Both the position numbers and the translations under genes were made by a program. Shown here piece after piece: positions 51,760 through 60,397 of a stretch of 64,000 nt of DNA. This DNA comes from Martinezella tropici (GTDB lineage Bacteria; Pseudomonadota; Alphaproteobacteria; Rhizobiales; Rhizobiaceae), in the NCBI GenBank assembly GCA_000799755.1, contig JUHI01000013.1, positions 108,444-172,443 of the forward strand, in the 5' to 3' direction. The first letter of the stretch is position 1; the number at the start of each line of letters is the position of its first letter. The notes beneath the pieces were generated by a model. The model searched no databases and had not been told where the DNA came from. It saw only the letters and a program-made list of their open reading frames with translations.

Positions 51760-52746
51760 CTAAATCCCCTCCCATGAGTCCGACAAAGGATTTTTTTCCC
51801 AGTACGTAGGCAGATAAGATAGGAACAATTCATCCAACGTACGGCAGCGATACTTGAACCATTTGCGAGAGCGCCATCCCCGGAGGCTCTTCCAACGATG
51901 CTGCTCCCAAAGCAATCTCTCGATTCTCAGCAAGGTAATCCAAAGGTATAGCAGGCAGTGGACGAGTGTCGCCCTTGACGTTTCTCCCACATTTCCGAGC
52001 ATCGCAAGCGGTCGAGAGCCCCCATTGGCGTCAGCTGGATGAGCCGCAACTATGTGGGCAACGAAATTCACATGTACGAATTCGGAAAGCCATTGATACA
52101 TACCGTCTCTAATTTCATTTGGCGTCAGGTCGATTGGGATTGAAAGCGGATCGCCGTCCTCCAACTGCGAAACAGCAGCCCGAATTTTTGATGGAGATAG
52201 GTGGCTTCTCCAGTGCTTGTAGCTGTCTTTGGGGTCTTCGAAGGATTTTATGAATTCTCGATACGTCGCTTCCCTTGCCAAAACCATAGTCAGCAAGTCC
52301 GCAGTCTCGATCACCCCTCTAAAGGTTGCTCGGGCCTGGCTTTCAAATCCGTGAAGAACCAGTAGACGAAAGGCCTGCATGGATTGAGCTAGGTTGGAGG
52401 CCAAAACATAGAAAACGGCATTGGGCGATGGCCGGGTTGGTAATTGGGCTTCTGGCCAAATCACTCGGCTTCGATGACGTCTATTCTTCAGCCCAAAGTG
52501 TGACAGATCGCAGACCTGCAAGAGCGCCAAATCATATAGGAGGCATAGAGGCTGTAGTGCTTCTTCAGCGGAATCATAGACGCTCTTGCGATCCTGCCAT
52601 ATTGCCCCCAGGAAACCGGATATCTCATTTTCGATTGATTTCGCGCTTTCGTTTGGGGACTCTCGCTGGCTCCTTTGTAAATCAGGATGACTTGCTGCCG
52701 TAGCTTCGCACGCAGCTTTGAGCAGTTCATATTCCTCGGGCTTCAC
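51760..52746 (-). CDS. hypothetical protein, predicted mostly helical
   Basis: A 328-residue protein of unknown family. It is rich in helices and Arg/Trp near the C-terminus (WRSLRG-type stretches), with a central YVLASNLAQSMQAFRLLVLH and RATFRGVIETADLLTMVLAR. The middle section resembles proteins described as DUF5677-like, but this is not certain. It is convergent with the HNH gene and could form a cargo module with it. Confidence 0.6.
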   Translation of the reverse strand: MKPEEYELLKAACEATAASHPDLQRSQRESPNESAKSIENEISGFLGAIWQDRKSVYDSAEEALQPLCLLYDLALLQVCDLSHFGLKNRRHRSRVIWPEAQLPTRPSPNAVFYVLASNLAQSMQAFRLLVLHGFESQARATFRGVIETADLLTMVLAREATYREFIKSFEDPKDSYKHWRSHLSPSKIRAAVSQLEDGDPLSIPIDLTPNEIRDGMYQWLSEFVHVNFVAHIVAAHPADANGGSRPLAMLGNVGETSRATLVHCLLYLWITLLRIERLLWEQHRWKSLRGWRSRKWFKYRCRTLDELFLSYLPTYWEKNPLSDSWEGI

Positions 52747-52920
52747 GCTGGAATCTCCGCATACAAATCATCCCGCCGCGAAACGACTGGTGGCGGCGAT
52801 CCATCCATAAATTCTGAACGCTCTAATTGGTAGATCGGCGGCCTCCAAGCCCTGGGTTACCAAGCCACATTTCTCAGACCTGGGGAATTTCCTTTCCGCC
52901 GACAGCTTTTGCCCCGAAGC

Positions 52921-52942
52921 TTGTAGGAACCCTTTCCTACAA
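52921..52942. repeat. perfect inverted repeat before the mobilisation operon
   Basis: TTGTAGGAA, spacer CCCT, TTCCTACAA: 9-bp arms ending 11 bases before the first gene of the relaxase operon. Candidate operator or part of oriT. Confidence 0.6.
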
Positions 52943-52952
52943 GAGCGAAGCG

Positions 52953-53243
52953 ATGAAAGAATACGAACGACAAGCAACAAATATCAACCAGGGACTGCCT
53001 ACTCAGGCAAGGTTAAAGGTCATCCGACTGCCGACATCGTGGTATGCGGTAATCTGGGAAAATCAGGACCGGTACGCCTCCGTGTCTCAGGATAGGTCAG
53101 ACCGCAATGGCGGGCATGAGCATCTGACCGACGATGAATTTCTAGGCCGCGTGCAGCTTGTCGCCTCGTTCGTCCAAGGGATCGATTTCCTTTACGATGC
53201 CGTCGTGCCCCAACGAAAGAAGAGGGATCGGAGGACGCACTGA
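52953..53243 (+). CDS. small protein of the mobilisation operon
   Basis: A 96-residue protein beginning MKEYERQATNINQGLPTQAR. No family recognised. Its stop overlaps the next ATG (TGATG), which in turn is 4 bases from the relaxase, so these three genes form one operon. By position it may be a relaxosome accessory protein binding the inverted repeat just upstream. A longer frame to 52827 looks non-coding. Confidence 0.6.
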   Translation: MKEYERQATNINQGLPTQARLKVIRLPTSWYAVIWENQDRYASVSQDRSDRNGGHEHLTDDEFLGRVQLVASFVQGIDFLYDAVVPQRKKRDRRTH

Positions 53244-53548
53244 TGGCCTACGGAGAAACTGTTTCCCGTGTCCGTGCAGAGTTTCGTGAATTCAGGTTCA
53301 AGGAATCTCTCGTCCGGGTTCGGAAAGCTGTCGATGTAATTCACGTCTCACGCAATCGGGTTTTGATCCTTTTTCCTCTCACCAAAGCTCCCGTTCTGAA
53401 AGCGTTGACGGCAAAGCAAATTTCTCTCATCGCACCGGACGGGCGTGACCTTGTGAAGGAGTGGAGAGAACCGCACTGCGTCCGCGCCAGCATCAAAGCG
53501 GGCGTCGAACCATTTTCAGGGTTCGACGATTTGCCCCGCAAAGGGTGA
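53243..53548 (+). CDS. small basic protein of the mobilisation operon
   Basis: A 101-residue protein, MAYGETVSRVRAEFREFRFK, with a basic helical start followed by KAVDVIHVSRNRVLILFPLT. The basic charge would suit DNA binding at oriT. Its start overlaps the preceding stop and its stop lies 3 bases before the relaxase ATG. Function inferred from the operon only. Confidence 0.6.
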   Translation: MAYGETVSRVRAEFREFRFKESLVRVRKAVDVIHVSRNRVLILFPLTKAPVLKALTAKQISLIAPDGRDLVKEWREPHCVRASIKAGVEPFSGFDDLPRKG

Positions 53549-53551
53549 CGC

Positions 53552-54823
53552 ATGGGCTACCAGTTCGTGCATTTGGAGTCTTTTGCCCGTAAGGCTGATG
53601 CGAAGGGCCGGAGTACGGACTTCATATTTGCTGAGGCCAGCCGGAAGCCTGAAGCCTCCGTCCACGTTTCAAATCCACTGCCGCCCGTCGTCGTATATGG
53701 CGTCGGCATTGAGGCTGTGCAGGATATGCACGATGCCGCTGCCGCCGCCGCGACGATCACGGTGAAGGGTGGCCACGTCCGGAAGGTCGCAAAAGACAAA
53801 AAGACGCTTAATACGGTTGTAGCATCGCACCCCTTCACCATGGACGAAATCCGCGCCGATCCGGCAAAACAAAGGGAAGTCGAGGAATGGGAGCGGCGCA
53901 CGGTCCAGTGGCTAAAGGACCAATACGGAGATGATCTGAAATCCGTAATCCGTCACGAAGATGAGTCACATTTCCATGTTCACGCTTATATCGTGCCGAC
54001 TGCCGATCCGGCGATGGCAGCGCTCAAATATCACCCCGGCACGGTCGCAAAACGCGGAATCATGTCTGCCTGTCTAGCCGAAGGCGAGGATACAAAGGCG
54101 CTCTCAAAGCGGGCTGATGCGGCATATAAGCAAGCAATGAGGCAATGGCAGAATTCGTATCACGAGGCCGTCGCTGTGCCCTGCGGCCTTACAAGGCTGG
54201 GTCCCCAACGCCGCCGTTTGAGCCGGGATGAGTGGCAGCGCGAGCAGGTGCAGGCGAAAGCACTGCAAACGGTTATCGAGCGGGCAAAGAAGGTCAAAGC
54301 ATCGGGCGACATCTTCGTGACGCGAACGAAAACCGAGGCGGAAGCAATCCGTGCCGCCGCCGCCCATGAGAAGGAAATTGCCGAAAGAGCAAAAACTGCG
54401 GCAACTGCGGCGCGGGAACAGGCAGAGAAGGCACAGGAAGAGGCCAAGGAAGCTCTTGCTCGCGCCGAACGCTATTCAGGCGTTACCGGTCGCTTGAGAG
54501 CAATGTGGGACGCCCTGGGCGAATCGAAGCTGGCGACCAAAATCAGGGAGGAATTTGCCACCGAAATCGCCCATGTCCGTGCCTTCGCCAGGACGATTCA
54601 GGAAAGCTTGAGGGTCGAAGAAAAGCGCCGTCATGAAGCGGAAAAGAAGGCCAATGAGGCCGCGCTGGACGCCGAGCGAGCGCGGGACGCGGCCTTGCGA
54701 ATGCAGATCGAAAGGGATCGAGCATGGTCGCTTCTGCCACCGGATCGCCAACAGGAATTGGCAGCAGCGGGACCGGAAATGCGGATGACGTTGCGACCAA
54801 AACAAAAGAAGGAGGGAAAGTGA
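53552..54823 (+). CDS. MOBV-family relaxase (plasmid recombination/mobilisation protein)
   Basis: A 423-residue relaxase of the MobV/Pre type. The HUH-like metal motif RHEDESHFHVHAYIVP (residues 134-149) fits HxDExxPHxH except that the Pro is Phe. The N-terminal third is the catalytic domain; residues about 250-400 form a long Ala/Glu-rich coiled coil, common in MobV proteins. It nicks oriT so that the element can be transferred by a helper conjugation system. Last gene of a three-gene operon. Confidence 0.87.
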   Translation: MGYQFVHLESFARKADAKGRSTDFIFAEASRKPEASVHVSNPLPPVVVYGVGIEAVQDMHDAAAAAATITVKGGHVRKVAKDKKTLNTVVASHPFTMDEIRADPAKQREVEEWERRTVQWLKDQYGDDLKSVIRHEDESHFHVHAYIVPTADPAMAALKYHPGTVAKRGIMSACLAEGEDTKALSKRADAAYKQAMRQWQNSYHEAVAVPCGLTRLGPQRRRLSRDEWQREQVQAKALQTVIERAKKVKASGDIFVTRTKTEAEAIRAAAAHEKEIAERAKTAATAAREQAEKAQEEAKEALARAERYSGVTGRLRAMWDALGESKLATKIREEFATEIAHVRAFARTIQESLRVEEKRRHEAEKKANEAALDAERARDAALRMQIERDRAWSLLPPDRQQELAAAGPEMRMTLRPKQKKEGK

Positions 54824-54957
54824 GGTGGCTACTACCGGGGGACGGGTTCGCCTTCAAAAATTACAGTTCGTCGGCGCTGTCGGCGCAAGTCCCAAATATC
54901 CTTGTCGCTTGCTTGATGACGTGCGGCAATTTCCATGTGTTCATTGGAGATCGCAGC

Positions 54958-55365
54958 ATGCGTCTGCTTCTTGTTGCTCTTGCTGCCTTGGTACTTTCGT
55001 CGTCTGCGCATGCGGGCGAAATCATATGGCGGTCACCGACAACGGGCACCCTCAAATTCGTCTCGCCGCCGCCTGAACTGGAAATTCCCGATCCTGCGAC
55101 ACCGGTTGATTTCGGAATTTCCTATGGGTCGACAAGAGTCCGGGCAGGTAATAGCCTGTACACAAGCCCGATTTGGTCGTCAGGCGGCTTGAAAACGGGA
55201 TATTCATTTTCAAGCGCTGACCTGCCTTCAACGCTTTCGATGGACCTGTCTGCTGGGCTGATCAGGGGTCGGATTTCCGTGACCGGGACTTATGATTTTT
55301 CTGTTACGATCTCCGATGGCGCGGGACGGTCGCAGACCGTGCCGGTTGCGATCATCGTTGAGTAG
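54958..55365 (+). CDS. secreted Ig-like (He_PIG-type) protein
   Basis: A 135-residue protein with a Sec signal, MRLLLVALAALVLSSSAHAG. The mature part ends in a putative Ig fold: SADLPSTLSMDLSAGLIRGR then ISVTGTYDFSVTISDGAGRS, the classical He_PIG pattern. It lies 134 bases after the relaxase. Its place on the element suggests an envelope function such as surface interaction, but this is unproven. Confidence 0.68.
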   Translation: MRLLLVALAALVLSSSAHAGEIIWRSPTTGTLKFVSPPPELEIPDPATPVDFGISYGSTRVRAGNSLYTSPIWSSGGLKTGYSFSSADLPSTLSMDLSAGLIRGRISVTGTYDFSVTISDGAGRSQTVPVAIIVE

Positions 55366-55368
55366 CTT

Positions 55369-55686
55369 TCAGGTCACTACATTAAAAACCGGTGGCTTCA
55401 AGAGCCGGATGAACGCGGCTTCCGCCGCTCGCTGCGCGGTCTTGATGTCGCGAGCAAAAGCCATGACGACTTCCTCATGTACCTCATCTGTATCGTCTTG
55501 GTTTCTTCCGCTTTTGTCGATCCACCAGAGCACTCTGTTCGCTGGATCGAACGGTAATTCCAAGTAATTTAGATAAAATAGCGGAAAATCAGGGAACTTT
55601 ACTTCTGCGAAGCCGCTGCGCTCATCCGGTGCGGTATCCCAATCGAAAATCAGCGGTTTCAACTTGTTTCGTTTTTGCTTCGCCAT
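55369..55686 (-). CDS. hypothetical protein, 105 residues
   Basis: Begins MAKQKRNKLKPLIFDWDTAP and has an aromatic centre (FPLFYLNYLELPFD). No family recognised. It converges with the Ig-like gene, 3 bases apart. A longer start at 55755 looks spurious. Confidence 0.5.
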   Translation of the reverse strand: MAKQKRNKLKPLIFDWDTAPDERSGFAEVKFPDFPLFYLNYLELPFDPANRVLWWIDKSGRNQDDTDEVHEEVVMAFARDIKTAQRAAEAAFIRLLKPPVFNVVT

Positions 55687-55882
55687 ATTTTTTCTTTTCG
55701 CAGTCGTTGGTGACGACGGCAAATGGATATCGAAAAAATCACAAAAGCAATTCAATAAAATTCATAAGTATATCAAAACTATTATATTGACAAGGAAATG
55801 TAATAAAACGCTATACTCGACTTTAGCGAGATTAATATTCGAACATTTCCTTGCCGTCAACAAAGTATATTCAGATATTTCC

Positions 55883-56650
55883 TTAATCGACGCCGGGGGG
55901 TTTTGGGCCGCTGGTAGGAGTTTCCTTCGCGTCACGTTTCTTTTCCTCAGCGTCCCGGCGTAACTCTTCGCGCCACCGAGCGGCGGCTCGGGGGAATTCA
56001 TAGACGGTCAAATCCGGAGTCCGCATCCAACATTTCTTTAGGTCTTTCCAGCCGTCATCTAATGACGCGCATGCCGTGATCCAATCATGCGAGGCTGGAT
56101 CGACGATGAACTTAAGAGCCGCAATCGCATCTCGTCTTGCGTGCGGATATTGCATCTCAAACAAGAGGGTCCAGACGTGCACCGGCTCGCTCGAATAGCG
56201 GGCAGGCATGCCGGGGATTGGGACGAACCTTGGAAAGAGATGCGGGCGATGAATCTTGTTGTATGCGACAATATCGTTCCAGGTCAGCCCGTCATAAACT
56301 TCCTGACTTTCCTCGCCATAGCGCGGCGCGTAGTCGTATAAAAAGCGGCGCTCGTCATCTGTTCGCGTGTCGACAGTCTCGCTCCTTTCTTCAGAGTTCC
56401 TTGACGGTTTCAACTGTCGTTTTTGCTGGGGCGGATCCGCCTCGGCAAAATGAACAGGAAAAAACATCTGAACTGGTCTGGAATCAAGAAGCGCGAGAAG
56501 GAGAGCGATCAGCCATTTCCTTCGGCGGTCGCGATCTGCCTGCTGCTGTCGGCGACGTAGGTCTTCTAGCCAGCGCCGGAAGCGCTCGGCGGCACGGCGG
56601 CGCTCGCGGGTTTCTTCTTTTCGGATTCGTGCGGCTGCAGACGGCTTCAT
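55883..56650 (-). CDS. hypothetical protein with Arg-rich N-terminus and one membrane segment
   Basis: A 255-residue protein. The start is very basic (ETRERRRAAERFRRWLEDLR), then a hydrophobic stretch KWLIALLLALLDSRPVQMFF, then a soluble domain with LYDYAPRYGEESQEVYDGLT and YEFPRAAARWREELRR. A membrane anchor with a basic cytosolic arm is likely. No family recognised. Preceded on the same strand by a small membrane-protein frame. Confidence 0.6.
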   Translation of the reverse strand: MKPSAAARIRKEETRERRRAAERFRRWLEDLRRRQQQADRDRRRKWLIALLLALLDSRPVQMFFPVHFAEADPPQQKRQLKPSRNSEERSETVDTRTDDERRFLYDYAPRYGEESQEVYDGLTWNDIVAYNKIHRPHLFPRFVPIPGMPARYSSEPVHVWTLLFEMQYPHARRDAIAALKFIVDPASHDWITACASLDDGWKDLKKCWMRTPDLTVYEFPRAAARWREELRRDAEEKKRDAKETPTSGPKPPGVD

Positions 56651-56665
56651 GGCGATCTTCCTCGA

Positions 56666-56953
56666 TCAAAATCCAATGATCCAAGCAAAAATCGCAATCA
56701 ACAAACGCCGAATACCAGTTGGCCAAGCGGAGGTATCGGTGGCGATATCGGTGGCGGCGAAATTATCTTTTATATTAGTCAGGGTGATTTGATCGAGGAG
56801 GATCGCCAGGAAGCCGACTGGAGCCCAAGTGCAAGCTACGGGATCGCCTCCCACCCAAGCTTTGCCTCCCAAAACACAATGATAGTGACTGTGGGCTTGA
56901 GACTGAGTCCAGAATTTCCCTGCGAACACGTCCTGGACTGTACGCTTTTTCAT
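56666..56953 (-). CDS. small possible membrane protein
   Basis: A frame of 95 residues from an ATG at 56953 (MKKRTVQDVFAGKFWTQSQA) with two hydrophobic segments, WAPVGFLAILLDQITLTNI and TGIRRLLIAIFAWIIGF. It ends 15 bases before the 255-residue gene. No ribosome site is evident, so it may not be real. Confidence 0.35.
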   Translation of the reverse strand: MKKRTVQDVFAGKFWTQSQAHSHYHCVLGGKAWVGGDPVACTWAPVGFLAILLDQITLTNIKDNFAATDIATDTSAWPTGIRRLLIAIFAWIIGF

Positions 56954-56969
56954 CCAGGAGGAAAATAAA

Positions 56970-56984
56970 ATCATCCAGGATGAT
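56970..56984. promoter_or_regulatory. palindromic operator candidate before the DGQHR gene
   Basis: ATCATCC, central A, GGATGAT: a perfect 7-bp palindrome 55 bases before the DGQHR start. A related half-site CATCCAGGAG lies at 56951-56960. Confidence 0.5.
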
Positions 56985-57039
56985 TGCTTTTTCGAGAAAC
57001 ATGCGCTATTAACGAATGCAACAACGAAGGAGCCCAATC

Positions 57040-58503
57040 ATGATACCCAGCCAAAATGGACTGCCTACCCCTCTCGGAACACTTGATGACATCCTTGAGA
57101 CGGGGGACACTTCTGAGAAGCCTATGAAGGTTTTCATTGGCCATAACTTGGGTAACCGCACCTTCCTAATGCAGATGCCCATGCACGAGTTTTACGGGAT
57201 GTCGGAGGTTGCGAACGACGCTGGACGCGATGGCGACACAGTTGCTCAGCGCAAGCTCGACCCGGTCCATGCTCATAAGCTGGCGATCTATCTCCTCAAG
57301 GGCCTCGTTTCTGCGGCCATTGAACGCCGAGAAATACTCAAGAAAGAACCAAGCAAGGCGCTTCTGGAAGTGATGCGCCGACTGGGTCGACAGCCTTACA
57401 TGGCGATACAGCCTTTGGTAGTTAACATTCGAAACTGTGACCCACGCGGGGCGGATATTCGCGGGGATCGAATGCTGGACCGCAGAACTGAAGAGACGGC
57501 GGCCTTCAAAATCTTTTTAGCGCAGCGTCATGTTCTCTGGGTTATCGATGGTCAACATCGAAGGAAGGCTATGCAGCTAGTTTTCGACTTCCTTGAACAG
57601 GTTCGAGCCACCAGGCTCTATCCGAAGAAGGGGAATCTTTTGGGATTTTCGGATGGTGAGGCTCTGTCTGCAGACGAGTTGACCGTGTGGGAAGAGTGCT
57701 TCGAGGTAGCCAGAACCTACTGCACGATACTGGTCGAAGTACATTTGGGCTTGACTCCAGATGAAGAACGTCAACTGTTTCATGATTTGAATAGACTGGG
57801 TAAGAAGGTCGACACAAATCTTGCGCTTCAGTTTGACAATTCAAATCCAGTCAACTTGTTCATCAAAGAGAGACTTATAGACAAGCTCGGACTTAATGTA
57901 ATTGAGAACGATGTAAAGAACTGGGAAGATGACGAGGGCGGCCTACCGAGAAAAGATGTTGTCGGTGTGAACGCTCTTCTCTTTCTAAACCGAACAAACA
58001 TCAGTGGCGCGAATCCGTCGATGGTTGATGGCAAGACCGAAATGGCTTACCGATTCTGGACCGCCATTCAAGCAATTCCGGGCTTCGGTGAAGATCGTTC
58101 CCGAGAAAAAACTGTGGCAGCACAGCCAGTTGTTTTAAAAGCACTGGCAAAGCTTGTTTACGATTTTAGCTTCAGCAACAGAAAGCCAGAAGACGGCGAC
58201 AAATTCTCGGATATTCTGTTGTCGAGGTTGACAGACATAGATTTTAGTCATGGAAATCCAATGTGGCAATATTATTCTCTGACGCCAGAGGAGAGGACTG
58301 CGAAGGGGTTGGATGGCCTGGAAATATACTTACCTTCCGAGGAGGGGGGCAACCGAGACCTTGGCAGTCACCAGCTTGGATTTATGCGTTTCGGTGCCAA
58401 ACACAACGATATCTACCCAATTATTGGAGACATGATCCGTTGGCGTCTTGAGTTGCCGCCTCGCCGAAGTGTCGAAGCCCGCGCTGCGCTGGCAGCAGAA
58501 TAG
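57040..58503 (+). CDS. DGQHR domain protein (DndB-like)
   Basis: A 487-residue protein. The motif VLWVIDGQHRRKAMQL places DGQHR at 170-174, and RQLFHDLNRLGKKVDTNLAL is the associated second block. This fold is that of DndB, the regulator of phosphorothioate DNA modification, and of related ParB-like nucleotide-binding proteins. No dnd modification genes are nearby. The ATG at 57040 is chosen because AAGGAG precedes it. Followed 79 bases later by a GHKL ATPase, forming a likely two-gene system. Confidence 0.82.
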   Translation: MIPSQNGLPTPLGTLDDILETGDTSEKPMKVFIGHNLGNRTFLMQMPMHEFYGMSEVANDAGRDGDTVAQRKLDPVHAHKLAIYLLKGLVSAAIERREILKKEPSKALLEVMRRLGRQPYMAIQPLVVNIRNCDPRGADIRGDRMLDRRTEETAAFKIFLAQRHVLWVIDGQHRRKAMQLVFDFLEQVRATRLYPKKGNLLGFSDGEALSADELTVWEECFEVARTYCTILVEVHLGLTPDEERQLFHDLNRLGKKVDTNLALQFDNSNPVNLFIKERLIDKLGLNVIENDVKNWEDDEGGLPRKDVVGVNALLFLNRTNISGANPSMVDGKTEMAYRFWTAIQAIPGFGEDRSREKTVAAQPVVLKALAKLVYDFSFSNRKPEDGDKFSDILLSRLTDIDFSHGNPMWQYYSLTPEERTAKGLDGLEIYLPSEEGGNRDLGSHQLGFMRFGAKHNDIYPIIGDMIRWRLELPPRRSVEARAALAAE

Positions 58504-58582
58504 ACGCCAAGCTCTACGTCGAGGGCCTGTAGTCAGGCCCTCATCGACTCGATCCAAAGCTATATAAACTCAGGGACCTGTT

Positions 58583-60397
58583 ATGTTTGCATCGCAAGAT
58601 ATTGCCCCGCTTAAAGTGGCCGATGAGCTTTTCCTAGTTTCTAGCACGATTGAGAGATGCCCAAAGACCATGATGATTCGCGAGCTCTTTATGAACGCGG
58701 TGGAGGCAGCAATACAGGCACCTGAGGGAGGACAGCTTATCGAGCTCCGGTCGAACAAACTGGGCACCTCGCAGAAGTTGTCAATCTGGAATACCGGACC
58801 TGGTATGTCTAGTGAAGAACTCTACCGAGCTTGTGATCTCGCCGCTTCAATCGGCAAAGTGAAGGGCCTAGATGAAAACTTCGGAATGGGCGCAAAGGTG
58901 GCTTCCTTGCCATCAAATAAAATCGGCCTTCGCTACCGCTCTTGTAAAGGCGGACAGGTGAGTGAAGTCATTTTGTGCGAACGCGATGGCGTATATGGAC
59001 GCCTGAGACGAGAGAGCTCGCTGGGTTCTTGGGACGAAGTTCTTGATGTTACCGAAGCTGTCGCAGAGGAAGGCGTCGACGTTGCTTCCGATTGGACTGA
59101 GGTCACGCTGTACGGGAATCGTGTTGAGCAGGACACTGTCCGCGATCCTTACGACGGCAATCCGATTGTGGCTGGCCAATGGCTCGCCGACTACCTCTAT
59201 TATCGTTTCTTCCGGCTCCCGAAGGGGCTGATCGTAAAGTTCCTGCCAGGGACGCATAAGCTCGATGGCACGCGGACTTTCCGCACTATTCCGGATCGTG
59301 CTTTTCCACTGGGGAAATCTGAGACCATCATAACGCCGTCCGGCGTTGCGATCCACTATTTCTATGATCCCCCGCTACTTAACACCAGCCACAACAAGTC
59401 TGTAAGCGGAGCGATAACGTCCGACGTAAGCGTTTGTGCCGTCGTTCACAAGAATGAGTTGTATGAAGTTAAGCGGAGTCGGCAGTGGACTCTTGACGCG
59501 CCGCTTTATGGCGTCACCTTCGGTGCAAAGCACATTTCCATATACATCGAACTTCCTGACGATTTTCCAGTTCGGCCGGAGGCCTACCGCCAATTCCTGC
59601 GTTACAAGGAAGGTGATCAGAGACAGGTCGATGCGCGGGACTTCTGTGACATCGCTCGGGAGAACAGACCGGGATGGCTGATCGATCTTATTGCCTCTTT
59701 TGCTCCAGCGGACTCCGGCAGCACTGATGAAATACGCGACGAACTTCAAAAGCTGTTAAACAGCCTTCGTGTGAAAGCGCCCAGTCTCCGTGCTGAGCAG
59801 AACGGAGCCGTTGAAATGGATGTAGGGCCAGGCAAAGGCTATCGTCCGGATCGGCAAGGCGGCGAGACAACTGGTGCTGAAGGTGCAGACAAAAAACTGA
59901 CGTTGGAGGACTTGCTCGCGATACCCAGCGGCTCCAAAAGGGCATCGATTTCGCTGAATGCCGAACGTGCACCAGAGATCGTGCTTCTACGAAACGACGC
60001 TCAGATTGAGGAAAAGGGTCTGAAGGGTAAGGCAGCGAAGTTCTATCAAGACGCCTCGCAGCTTTTTGTAAACATGCGATATGCTGCGATTGATGCCATG
60101 AAACGTCAATTGGAATTAGACTACGCCGCTTCGCCCGACCCAGAGGCAATGCGGCATCTTGCCCTGGAGTTGTCAGAAAGGACAATGGTCAGCCGAGTGG
60201 GGCGAGCCGTAATCTATGCGCTCGCGAAACAGCTAAATCGCGAATGGACGAATGATGACATGGCGCGAGCGCAGTCTCCCGAAAGCCTTAGCTTAGCTGC
60301 GGACGACTACCTGGATGCATTACAGAATGCTCGTCGCCGTATGAGCCAGGCATTGCGAATAGGCAAACAGGAAGCCGAGATGGTGACCGCAGACTAA
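58583..60397 (+). CDS. GHKL-fold (Hsp90/MutL-type) ATPase
   Basis: A 604-residue protein with an N-terminal Bergerat ATP-binding fold: N box RELFMNAVEAAI (E34, N38), G1 box IWNTGPGMS with Asn in the usual Asp place (N70-x-G72-x-G74), and G2 box ENFGMGAKVAS (98-108). The remaining about 490 residues are family-specific and unrecognised, with an acidic linker near 410-430 and a helical end. Paired with the DGQHR gene. The Asn-for-Asp change may alter ATP turnover. Confidence 0.82.
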   Translation: MFASQDIAPLKVADELFLVSSTIERCPKTMMIRELFMNAVEAAIQAPEGGQLIELRSNKLGTSQKLSIWNTGPGMSSEELYRACDLAASIGKVKGLDENFGMGAKVASLPSNKIGLRYRSCKGGQVSEVILCERDGVYGRLRRESSLGSWDEVLDVTEAVAEEGVDVASDWTEVTLYGNRVEQDTVRDPYDGNPIVAGQWLADYLYYRFFRLPKGLIVKFLPGTHKLDGTRTFRTIPDRAFPLGKSETIITPSGVAIHYFYDPPLLNTSHNKSVSGAITSDVSVCAVVHKNELYEVKRSRQWTLDAPLYGVTFGAKHISIYIELPDDFPVRPEAYRQFLRYKEGDQRQVDARDFCDIARENRPGWLIDLIASFAPADSGSTDEIRDELQKLLNSLRVKAPSLRAEQNGAVEMDVGPGKGYRPDRQGGETTGAEGADKKLTLEDLLAIPSGSKRASISLNAERAPEIVLLRNDAQIEEKGLKGKAAKFYQDASQLFVNMRYAAIDAMKRQLELDYAASPDPEAMRHLALELSERTMVSRVGRAVIYALAKQLNREWTNDDMARAQSPESLSLAADDYLDALQNARRRMSQALRIGKQEAEMVTAD

